Origin: Phycisphaerae bacterium
GTDB taxonomy: Bacteria; Planctomycetota; Phycisphaerae; UBA1845; UTPLA1
Direction: 5' to 3'
NCBI GenBank assembly: GCA_016935885.1
Contig: JAFGQA010000374.1
Coordinates: 1-23,760 of the forward strand
DNA length: 23,760 nt
The position numbers and the translations under genes were made by a program. This document shows, piece by piece, positions 1 through 7,590 of the stretch. How positions within the stretch are numbered: the first letter of the stretch is position 1; each line of letters starts with the position of its first letter. The notes beneath the pieces are model-generated. The model was given only the letters and a program-made list of their open reading frames with translations, ran no database searches and was not told the DNA's origin.

Positions 1-1
1 C

Positions 2-1213
2 AGGTACGACCACCACAACCGCCTGACGGGCGTCTACGACGACACCGGCAGCACCCGCAAGGCGGCCTTTACACACGACGCCCTCGGGCGTAGAATAGAA
101 TATGTGAACGACGTGCTCGACCAGACCGTTCGCTATTACTATGATGGCGTCAACGAGATCGTCGAGACGGACGAATCGGGCGACAACCTGCGGACGTATG
201 TACACGGCATCTCTTACGTGGACGAGCGTCTGATGATGGAGGACTTCAAGGACACCGGCACCAGCACCGACGATCGGCCGTATTACTACGTGATCGACCG
301 GATGTACAACGTGCGCTTCCTGCTCGACCGCGCAGGGGCGATCGTCGAGCGCTACTGCTACGACGCCTACGGCCGGCCCCTGATCCGTGAGAGCTGCGGC
401 CGGGGCGATATGAACAACGACACCCAGATGTACCCGGCGGACACGGCGCGATTCGACGCGGCGAAGGCGGGGACGATCTGGGACCCGCGTGCGGACCTGG
501 ACGACGACGGCGACGTGGACACGGCCGACGAGACGCTGTACGACGCGAAGTACCCCGACTGGACCAGCTCCCCGTCGCCCCCCACCGTCACCGTCGCCCA
601 GGCCTTCAGCGACGTGGGAAACCCCTTCATGTTCCAGGGCAGGGTACACTTCGCACTTGATACCGAAGCCGATGCCACCTCCGCCACCCTCCCGCTCAAC
701 GACCACCGGGCGAGACCCGCAGAACCTGTGCTTGGAACGTGGCCCACGAGAGACTCGCTCTTCTACGGCGTCGACCTCCCCATTGATATGGAGTATTCGG
801 CGCAAGCGTATCAGAGACTATCTCTCCATGTGGAAGGTCGAAACTTGTACGCCTATCTTCGCAGTAATCCTGTACGGCACCAAGATCCTTCTGGATACCT
901 GTGTGGTGGGTGGGGCACCGTGCCAGCCACACGTGGCTGGACCCTTAAGTGGGCTACGCCACTTGGCGATTTGACCAGTGCCGAGTGTATGTGGGACTAC
1001 TGCGTGTCCTGGCGGCGGTGCTGCATGACTTGGTACGGTCGAACCTATTGGGAACCGCGGACGACCTGCGCCGTTTGGGAGCAACAGCCAGCTACGTATG
1101 TGGAGATACCACCTGGCCCTGGCTCTGTGGCAACACGCGCATGGGCGGCATGTGTGGCTGGTGGGCCGCCGGACATGGCGCCGCCAGACTGGATTCCCCC
1201 TCCTCCCGATTAG
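2..1213 (+). CDS. RHS-repeat protein, 3' end only (5' end outside window)
   Basis: The frame is open from base 2, so the gene enters from the left; the GTG at 104 is internal. YD-type repeats are visible (RYDHHNRLTGVYDD, HDALGRRIEY, YRYCYDAYGRP-like), followed by an RHS core ending in GRNLYAYLRSNPVRHQDPSGY, the usual hallmark just before the variable C-terminus. Between them, at about 403-555, are two Ca-binding-like loops (GDMNNDTQ and DLDDDGDVDTADE) that resemble a dockerin type I pair. The tail after DPSG is about 105 residues, rich in Cys (7) and Trp (10), and ends in a Pro-rich stretch. RHS proteins are large secreted or surface shells, often carrying C-terminal toxins. I do not recognise this tail as a known toxin. 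The polymorphic-toxin role is inference; the RHS identity is firm. Confidence 0.93.
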   Translation, partial: RYDHHNRLTGVYDDTGSTRKAAFTHDALGRRIEYVNDVLDQTVRYYYDGVNEIVETDESGDNLRTYVHGISYVDERLMMEDFKDTGTSTDDRPYYYVIDRMYNVRFLLDRAGAIVERYCYDAYGRPLIRESCGRGDMNNDTQMYPADTARFDAAKAGTIWDPRADLDDDGDVDTADETLYDAKYPDWTSSPSPPTVTVAQAFSDVGNPFMFQGRVHFALDTEADATSATLPLNDHRARPAEPVLGTWPTRDSLFYGVDLPIDMEYSAQAYQRLSLHVEGRNLYAYLRSNPVRHQDPSGYLCGGWGTVPATRGWTLKWATPLGDLTSAECMWDYCVSWRRCCMTWYGRTYWEPRTTCAVWEQQPATYVEIPPGPGSVATRAWAACVAGGPPDMAPPDWIPPPPD

Positions 1214-1434
1214 AACCGGGCTGTGGCAGATTCGACAGAACATCGAGAATGATCTGCAATCCTGTGGCCCGATAATGAGCGTCCGGTATCTGCGCGGCGC
1301 GACACACGAGGACGAAACGACCGACCGGAACCGCCTGTGCGTGCCTCAGTGTGGTGTGCGCACCCAGATTGTGCTGCTGGCGAGCGTGGACTACGACCGC
1401 TCGCCACGCGGAACGCGTGTGTAGTGACCAAACC

Positions 1435-2604
1435 ATGCATGCGGAAGATAAGCTGAAGGCTACGGCAGTCGGAGAACGTACTCTGTACGCGTATCGTCGG
1501 CCGCTGCGCCTAGCCGCATACGGTCTTTGCGTGGCCACGGTCGGCCTGGCCATGGCTATCGGGTACAGCTATTCGCCGATGCTTTACGTTCTGTGCGACA
1601 GCGAGAGTGGAAAGACAGTCCTGGTGTGGAAGGGAAGGTTTGCTATAGTCCGGGAGGATTTTGCGGGGAGCCGGGCCGCCCCTCCGGGACACCGATTCTT
1701 CGCCGCGCAGGTGATCATCGGCAGCCCCGCGGGCTCGGATGTCCCTGTGATCTTCCGTCCCTCCAATCGGATCGTGTACATATCCCTGTGGTCGCTCATG
1801 GTGGCTTCAATCGTCGTTTCCGCATCCGCGTTTGTACTGAGCTCATCTCGTTTCGTACGTCGCCTCAGACGTAGGCGCGGACTTTGCGTCACATGTGGCT
1901 ATCCCTTAGAAGGTTTAAGCAGCCATCGATGCCCTGAATGCGGATCGGCTATCCTCATCGCCCCTGCACTTCCCGCAGCTCGACCGGCGCTGTTTCGTTT
2001 CTTCGAGGACGATGGCAACAATGTGATTAGCAGTTTTCTGGAGACGTACATCGCCGCTCACGCAGCCAGTAGTTTCTGGCCTGAGCTGGGGGCAGATCGG
2101 CCACTTCGCCCACGGCGACTGGTGGTCTTCTGGCTAGCTTCGGTTGCTTCGTGTATGGGTGTCGCTGCCTTATGTGTCTATTTGTGTTCACACCTCAAAC
2201 CTGCATTGGGGACGTTTTCATTGCCGACGCCGTGGCTCTACATCTGGGTGACTCTGCCACCGCTTTTGTCACCGGTCCTCGTTTCTCTTATGATGCATGT
2301 GTTTCGCGCTTCGCTCAGAAAGGCTCGGACGGGTCGGTTCCTTATTGAGCGCTGCATGTGCTATTCCTTTCCGGTCTTTGCCACAATGTGGACGTTGTTT
2401 GTCCTCGCGCTTCTCCTCGCGGACAGCCGCTCGTACGCGCCGGTTCTCGTTGTCATCGGCCTCTTCGTCCTCTGGCACAGGAACATGAGCATCGCCCTTC
2501 GTTCTCACCTTTGGCTTAGACATGCGTGGGCTTACGTTCTGGTGTGTCAGGTGATCCTCGTCTTGACCGTCGCGGCGGTCCTAGCTGTTGCCGCAGTTGT
2601 GTAG
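1435..2604 (+). CDS. seven-TM membrane protein with zinc ribbon
   Basis: This is a 389-residue protein. The ATG at 1435 was chosen because the upstream in-frame extension (from 1351) is Cys/Arg-rich and lies in non-coding-looking DNA; no clear ribosome binding site is visible. Predicted membrane segments lie at about residues 24-45, 115-137, 229-252, 267-290, 307-329, 334-348 and 365-388. A cytosolic-looking zinc ribbon sits after the second segment (CVTCGYPLEGL then HRCPECG, Cys151/154/166/169). This CxxCGYxLxGL...CPxCG pattern is common in planctomycete membrane proteins of unknown function. The gene follows the RHS 3' end by 221 bp and precedes an RHS fragment, so an immunity or partner role is conceivable but unsupported. 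Its middle is more T-rich than its neighbours. Confidence 0.8.
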   Translation: MHAEDKLKATAVGERTLYAYRRPLRLAAYGLCVATVGLAMAIGYSYSPMLYVLCDSESGKTVLVWKGRFAIVREDFAGSRAAPPGHRFFAAQVIIGSPAGSDVPVIFRPSNRIVYISLWSLMVASIVVSASAFVLSSSRFVRRLRRRRGLCVTCGYPLEGLSSHRCPECGSAILIAPALPAARPALFRFFEDDGNNVISSFLETYIAAHAASSFWPELGADRPLRPRRLVVFWLASVASCMGVAALCVYLCSHLKPALGTFSLPTPWLYIWVTLPPLLSPVLVSLMMHVFRASLRKARTGRFLIERCMCYSFPVFATMWTLFVLALLLADSRSYAPVLVVIGLFVLWHRNMSIALRSHLWLRHAWAYVLVCQVILVLTVAAVLAVAAVV

Positions 2605-2639
2605 TGCTGCAAGGATGGCCAACCGTGCCCACCTGGTGA

Positions 2640-2720
2640 TCCTACGCCCACGACAAGGCCAACCGGATGACCACGCTGGCCGACAAGACGCAGCAGTACG
2701 ACGACGCCGGCGACCTCACG
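2640..2720 (+). pseudogene. orphan RHS-repeat fragment
   Basis: Translation of this frame gives SYAHDKANRMTTLADK followed by TQQYDDAGDLT, an unmistakable RHS/YD-repeat module of the type that precedes a core. It is bounded upstream by an in-frame TGA (2637) and downstream the reading frame loses all RHS character. It corresponds to sequence expected just upstream of the part of the RHS gene that begins this window, so it is likely a partial duplicate or recombination scar. Confidence 0.75.
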
Positions 2721-2793
2721 CTTGGCCCATCGTTTCCACATGCTGCTTGCACGTGGCGGGCGCAAAGCGGCGTAGGCCGAAGTCCGTGGCGCG

Positions 2794-4482
<1,689 letters not shown>

Positions 4483-4486
4483 GTTA

Positions 4487-4540
4487 CGATTCCAGGTTTA
4501 CGTCAAGGGCCGCCAAACGGGCAAGCCACGCCTAGGCAAC
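4487..4540. repeat. diverged direct repeat, copy 1
   Basis: The stretch beginning CGATTCCAGGTTTACGTC aligns over about 52 bp with 4609-4661, which begins CGATTCCACGTTCACGTC. Both continue into a CCGCCAAACGGGCAAGCC-like or GCAGCCGAACGGGCACGCC-like segment. Identity is roughly three quarters by eye. The two copies bracket the tandem hairpins and copy 1 abuts the glyS start codon. Confidence 0.6.
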
Positions 4541-4545
4541 AGTAG

Positions 4546-4567
4546 GTGCGAGAAGGGATTCTCGCAC
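4546..4567. repeat. tandem hairpin, copy 1
   Basis: A 9-bp perfect stem (GTGCGAGAA / TTCTCGCAC) closes a GGGA tetraloop on the plus strand. The same core recurs 32 bp downstream. There is no T-run, so it does not look like a simple intrinsic terminator. Confidence 0.75.
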
Positions 4568-4577
4568 GAGCGGGTAG

Positions 4578-4599
4578 GTGCGAGAAGGGATTCTCGCAC
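4578..4599. repeat. tandem hairpin, copy 2
   Basis: The core of this hairpin is identical to that at 4546-4567. Here the stem extends to 10 bp (4577-4600). The 32-bp repeat period includes the flanking GTAG and GAGCGG-like spacer. Confidence 0.75.
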
Positions 4600-4608
4600 C
4601 AGCGAAAG

Positions 4609-4661
4609 CGATTCCACGTTCACGTCGGGGGCAGCCGAACGGGCACGCCGCGCCGGGCAGG
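4609..4661. repeat. diverged direct repeat, copy 2
   Basis: This is the partner of 4487-4540. It contains GCAGCCGAACGGGCACGCC where copy 1 has GCCGCCAAACGGGCAAGCC. Confidence 0.6.
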
Positions 4662-4690
4662 CCCTTGGGTCCGTTCGGCGAACACACTTG

Positions 4691-4704
4691 ATGCCGCGCG
4701 GCAT
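4691..4704. promoter_or_regulatory. 14-bp perfect palindrome
   Basis: ATGCCGCGCGGCAT equals its own reverse complement. It could be an operator or simply the result of GC-rich composition. No regulator is assigned. Confidence 0.3.
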
Positions 4705-4737
4705 CGTCGTCGCTAAGCCTGTCCGCACAAGGAGTTA

Positions 4738-4767
4738 CGGCAACACCGGCGTTGCCGTGGGGCAACG
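4738..4767. promoter_or_regulatory. mutually exclusive hairpins in glyS leader
   Basis: The segment carries CGGCAAC, GTTGCCG and GGCAACG in order. CGGCAAC (4738-4744) can pair with GTTGCCG (4751-4757), or CGTTGCC (4750-4756) can pair with GGCAACG (4761-4767). The two 7-bp stems share the middle strand, so only one can form at a time. This is a switch-like architecture about 260 nt upstream of glyS on the minus strand; function is unproven. Confidence 0.35.
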
Positions 4768-4873
4768 GCGCCGCCATGGCGCAACAGCCTATCATAATCG
4801 GCCCGAACCGCCCAGACCGCCAACACTCGATTCTCGTTCGTAATTCGTTTTCCACAAACAGGTTAGAACGTCC

Positions 4874-4990
4874 TATCACCGGGCACCTGACAAGCACCCT
4901 TGGGAACACCGGTTGCCCGTCCCCTCACCGGGATGAGAGAGCCACTCAGGCGACCCACCTGGAGGTCGCCGGTGAGAGCAGGGGAATAGC
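4874..4990. ncRNA. possible structured RNA element (unassigned)
   Basis: Several nested inverted repeats are present: CGGGCA with TGCCCG (about 4880/4914), an outer CCCCTCACC (4921-4929) with GGTGA...GGGG (4970-4984), and inside it a perfect 7-bp hairpin GGCGACC / GGTCGCC. I compared it by eye with cobalamin, TPP, glycine and c-di-GMP riboswitches, RNase P, SRP and 6S RNA, and found no convincing match. Strand is unknown. Confidence 0.25.
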
Positions 4991-5092
4991 AGATGCTTGT
5001 CGCCGCAGCCGACATGGTTACGGAGTTTTTCCGTCGCCGAGCGAAGATCCTGATTCTAGCGTTCTTCACGTACGCCGCCCTCTGTTAGACGG

Positions 5093-5587
5093 CTACTCGG
5101 ACACCTCGCCCGACGCATCACGGACGGGGCACGCCTCCACGCAGGTCGCGCACAACCCGAAAATCTGAAACCGGTGCGACCGCGCGTGAAAGCCGTGCTC
5201 GGCCGCCACGTCGGTCCGCAGGCGCACGACGTCCACGGCATCAAACTCGATGATCTGCCCACACCGTCGGCACACCATGTGATCGTGCGGCCCCTCTCCG
5301 TATGTGTGCTCGTAGTGGACCTGTTTGTTGCTGAAGTGCACTTCCCGGACGATGCCGAAGTCCACCAGGAGTTTCAGCGTCCGATAGACGGTCGCCTTGC
5401 CGACGCGCGTGGATGCCTGACGCATGTCGAGCAGCAGTTGCTCGGCCTCGAAATGCTCGTTGTTCCGCATGACGGCCTGCAACACCAGACGCCGCTCGCC
5501 CGTGTACTTCAATCCCCGGTCGCGCAGGTACTTGCGAAAGGCATTCTCGATGATATTGATGGTGTCTTTGCTGATCGGCCTGGCCAT
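5093..5587 (-). CDS. Fur-family metalloregulator
   Basis: This 164-residue protein is the usual length for the family. The N-terminal winged helix includes GERRLVLQAVMRN and the recognition region KATVYRTLKLLVDFGIV (64-80). The C-terminal dimerisation/metal domain has HYEHTYGEGPHDHMVCRRC (91-109) with the HDH metal ligands, and a second cysteine pair CATC (146-149) for structural zinc. A good Shine-Dalgarno (GGAG, 5595-5598 on the minus strand) lies 7 nt before the ATG. Family members repress iron, zinc or peroxide genes using a metal corepressor. Fur, Zur and PerR cannot be separated with confidence here. The adjacent genes do not point to one metal. Confidence 0.95.
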   Translation of the reverse strand: MARPISKDTINIIENAFRKYLRDRGLKYTGERRLVLQAVMRNNEHFEAEQLLLDMRQASTRVGKATVYRTLKLLVDFGIVREVHFSNKQVHYEHTYGEGPHDHMVCRRCGQIIEFDAVDVVRLRTDVAAEHGFHARSHRFQIFGLCATCVEACPVRDASGEVSE

Positions 5588-5664
5588 GCCAAAGCTCCGA
5601 AGACGGGGTCACGAATGACTTTACCCGCAAAACACGGGACTGTCCAAGCCGCGCCAACGAGAGG

Positions 5665-5675
5665 GGGGCCGATTG
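5665..5675. repeat. target-site duplication of element B1, left
   Basis: GGGGCCGATTG directly abuts the left terminal repeat of B1 and recurs exactly at 5816-5826 against the right terminal repeat. Confidence 0.85.
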
Positions 5676-5815
5676 GGTCCGTGACAGTCTCGGCGACATT
5701 CGATTCCGGGTGCCACGGGCGGCTTGTCCGCCCGTGCGGTCTCTTCGGTGGGCGCGTGGGGCATACACACTGGCAGGCAAGCTGCCAGTGGCACCCGCCT
5801 AAACTGTCACGGACC
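5676..5815 (+). mobile_element. family B MITE-like element, copy B1
   Basis: This 140-bp element is bounded by 13-bp perfect terminal inverted repeats GGTCCGTGACAGT / ACTGTCACGGACC. Internally it holds two strong hairpins, CACGGGCGG/CCGCCCGTG (5714-5736) and CACTGGCAG/CTGCCAGTG (5768-5790). It is flanked by an 11-bp direct repeat. It has no coding capacity. It sits in the spacer upstream of fur and of the ferredoxin gene. Confidence 0.88.
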
Positions 5816-5826
5816 GGGGCCGATTG
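5816..5826. repeat. target-site duplication of element B1, right
   Basis: GGGGCCGATTG is identical to the left copy at 5665-5675. Confidence 0.85.
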
Positions 5827-5943
5827 TCCCGCGCCGTTGGGGCGGCTAGGATGTCTGCAACCGGGTAGTTGTACTTCCCGCCATGCCGCGGACTCCGTCT
5901 GCCGGGTAACGGCGGGCGCCCGGCAGTGGAACTGGACGATCCG

Positions 5944-6552
5944 ATGGCCAAGCGGAACGTAGAAGACATCCCGCCTCACGATCGGCGGGGCTTCTTCGCG
6001 GCCGGCCTGTCGCGGCTGCTGCGGCCGCTGGCCGACGCCATCGAGCAGCGGCTGCCCGCCGAACTGCCGGTGGTCCGAAGCCGCCTCCGGCCGCCGGGGG
6101 CGATCATCGAGCGGGACTTCCTGGAGACCTGCTATCGTTGCGGCAGTTGTGCCGACGCTTGCCCGGTCGATGCGATCGCCTTGCTGCAAGGCGAGGACGA
6201 GCAACAGGACGGCACGCCGTACATCAACGCCGATCTACAGGCATGCACCCTTTGCGACGACCTGGCCTGCATGAATGCCTGTCCCAGCGGGGCACTCGAG
6301 GTGGTGGACAGGTTCGCGGTCCGCGTGGGCCGTGCCCGAGTCGATTATGGCTTGTGCGTACGGTCGAAGGGCGAAGCCTGTACCGAGTGCCTCGATCGGT
6401 GCCCGCTGGGGGAAACGGCGATCCGGCTCTACGACAACGGGCGCGTGCACGTCATCGATCCCACGCAAACCGGCAAGGGCTGCACCGGCTGCGGCGTGTG
6501 CCAGCAGCACTGCCCGACAAAGCCCGTGAAGGCAATCCGGGTGTATCCCTAA
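5944..6552 (+). CDS. four-cluster ferredoxin-type protein (MauM/NapG-like)
   Basis: The protein has 202 residues and 16 cysteines arranged as four [4Fe-4S] motifs: Cys63/66/69/73 (CYRCGSCADACP), 101/104/109/113 (CTLCDDLACMNACP), 138/146/149/153 (CVRSKGEACTECLDRCP) and 180/183/186/190 (CTGCGVCQQHCP). The spacing resembles NapG/MauM electron-transfer subunits that pass electrons toward periplasmic reductases. An N-terminal DRRGFFAAGLSRLL resembles a twin-arginine motif, but the following hydrophobic stretch is weak, so export is uncertain. The ATG at 5944 was chosen because the in-frame extension from 5869 looks non-coding. No terminal reductase is nearby, so the electron partner is unknown. 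It converges on the DsrE-like gene. Confidence 0.88.
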   Translation: MAKRNVEDIPPHDRRGFFAAGLSRLLRPLADAIEQRLPAELPVVRSRLRPPGAIIERDFLETCYRCGSCADACPVDAIALLQGEDEQQDGTPYINADLQACTLCDDLACMNACPSGALEVVDRFAVRVGRARVDYGLCVRSKGEACTECLDRCPLGETAIRLYDNGRVHVIDPTQTGKGCTGCGVCQQHCPTKPVKAIRVYP

Positions 6553-6601
6553 CAGAGCTATCAGCGTTCAGCTATCAGCAACCAGCCGAGGGGTCCACGG
6601 G

Positions 6602-6707
6602 CTAGCAGCCCGTGGTAAAAGGGAATACAGCGGATCGGAAACGCCGTTCCTGACCGTAAAAACCACCGGCGAGACGCCGGTGCCACAGTTTTGCCACGGG
6701 CTGCTAG
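6602..6707 (-). mobile_element. family A MITE-like element, copy A1
   Basis: This 106-bp element has 14-bp perfect terminal inverted repeats CTAGCAGCCCGTGG / CCACGGGCTGCTAG. It is inverted relative to A2, A3 and A4. It lies between two convergent genes, and its right terminus supplies the TAG stop (6704-6706) of the DsrE-like gene. The left end also pairs with adjacent DNA (CCACGGGCT/AGCCCGTGG, 6595-6615), giving a terminator-like hairpin. Confidence 0.85.
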
Positions 6708-7039
6708 AGCGTGATCACTTTGTCGGCCTTGTTCAGGGCAGCCAGGATATCGTCCATGCCGCTTGGCTGTGGGAAGATGAACTGATCGGTCAGGCCATAG
6801 TGTTTCAGGCAGGTGCCGCAGACGATGATGTCGACCCCCTGCTCGTCCAATTGCATCAGGTCCTGGGCGACGAAGGAATCCCTGGTCGCCAGCTTGACGC
6901 CATCGTTGAAGAGCACCACGGCCTGAAGATCGGAGAAGGCCGCAGGCAGCTTCCGAAGGCAGGCCCCAAGGAGCTTGCGGCCCAAGTCGGTGTCTCCGTT
7001 TCCCATCTGGGCCCTGTTGAGGACGATTATCGCAGCCAT
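6704..7039 (-). CDS. DsrE-like protein, stand-alone YedF C-terminal domain
   Basis: The protein is 111 residues and matches the C-terminal half of selenium-metabolism protein YedF: an IIVLNRAQMGNGDTDLG start, VVLFNDGVKLATRDS, then VDIIVCGTCLKHYGL with Cys74 and Cys77, and a KVITL end. The N-terminal TusA-like domain found in full YedF is absent. DsrE-fold proteins carry or transfer sulfur (or selenium) on conserved cysteines. A good Shine-Dalgarno (GAGGTG, 7045-7050 on the minus strand) lies 5 nt before the ATG. No selenophosphate synthase or selenocysteine genes are visible, so a selenium role is not shown. The stop codon falls inside element A1. Confidence 0.87.
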   Translation of the reverse strand: MAAIIVLNRAQMGNGDTDLGRKLLGACLRKLPAAFSDLQAVVLFNDGVKLATRDSFVAQDLMQLDEQGVDIIVCGTCLKHYGLTDQFIFPQPSGMDDILAALNKADKVITL

Positions 7040-7176
7040 GAATGCACCTCGGAGAATGAACCACGTGTTTCAGGTCATCGGCACACGGACGTCAGGGCGG
7101 ACGGCGCGAAACCTGGAATAGCCAACCAGATGTCGCCGATTCATGCAAGTTGATCGTATTGCCGCGTGGCCGGCAG

Positions 7177-7319
7177 AGTCCGTGACACTTCCGGCGGCGT
7201 TCGGTTCCAGGTGCCACGGGCGGCTTGTCCGCCCGAGCGGTCTCTTCTCTCGTGGGCGCATGGGGCATCCACACTGGCAGGCAAGCTGCCAGTGGCACCC
7301 GCCCAGACCGTCACGCACG
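7177..7319 (+). mobile_element. family B MITE-like element, copy B2
   Basis: The left terminus AGTCCGTGACACT and a diverged right terminus ACCGTCACGCACG enclose the same two hairpins as B1. It is 143 bp, 3 bp longer than B1 because of extra CTCT-like bases in the middle. No clear target-site duplication remains. Element A2 begins 2 bp after it. Confidence 0.8.
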
Positions 7320-7321
7320 CA

Positions 7322-7427
7322 CTAGCAGCCCGTGGCAAAACTGTGGCACCGGCGTCTCGCCGGTGGTTTTCACGGTCAGGAACGGCGTTTCCGAAACGCT
7401 GTCCTCCCTTTTACCACGGGCTGCTAG
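7322..7427 (+). mobile_element. family A MITE-like element, copy A2
   Basis: This 106-bp element has perfect 14-bp termini identical to those of A1. The 15 nt to its left (7307-7321) resemble the 15 nt to its right (7428-7442, ACTGTCACGGACCCT) at about 11 positions, and both resemble the family B terminus. A2 therefore appears to have inserted in or next to the right end of B2. Confidence 0.85.
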
Positions 7428-7590
7428 ACTGTCACGGACCCTGGTCTGCGTACCGATTCGGCCCGGTTCGTGTTATGATACTGTATGAGGACCTCGGCCG
7501 GCGGACCGGCGGGTTTCCCGGGGCGACGCAATCGAAGCCGATTGATCGAGCCGCGTTGCCGGATCGTTGTCCTGAGATGAGAGGTGCCCG

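Larger units (their letters stand above)
4483..5092. other. 610-bp fur-glyS spacer, no gene, hairpin-rich
   Basis: I see no convincing gene on either strand. The spacer holds a diverged direct duplication, two tandem identical-core hairpins, a 14-bp palindrome, a pair of mutually exclusive hairpins and a structured block at about 4870-4990, each listed separately. On the minus strand it is the 3' flank of fur and the 5' leader of glyS. Confidence 0.7.

Noticed and set aside
4900..4970. Possible cobalamin riboswitch on the plus strand (GGGAACACCGGT, GCCACT)
   Set aside because: The conserved core spacing does not fit, and on that strand the block runs into the 3' end of fur with no target gene.
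7474..7479. TATGAT box upstream of the RicT gene
   Set aside because: No acceptable -35 hexamer at 16-18 bp; too weak to annotate.
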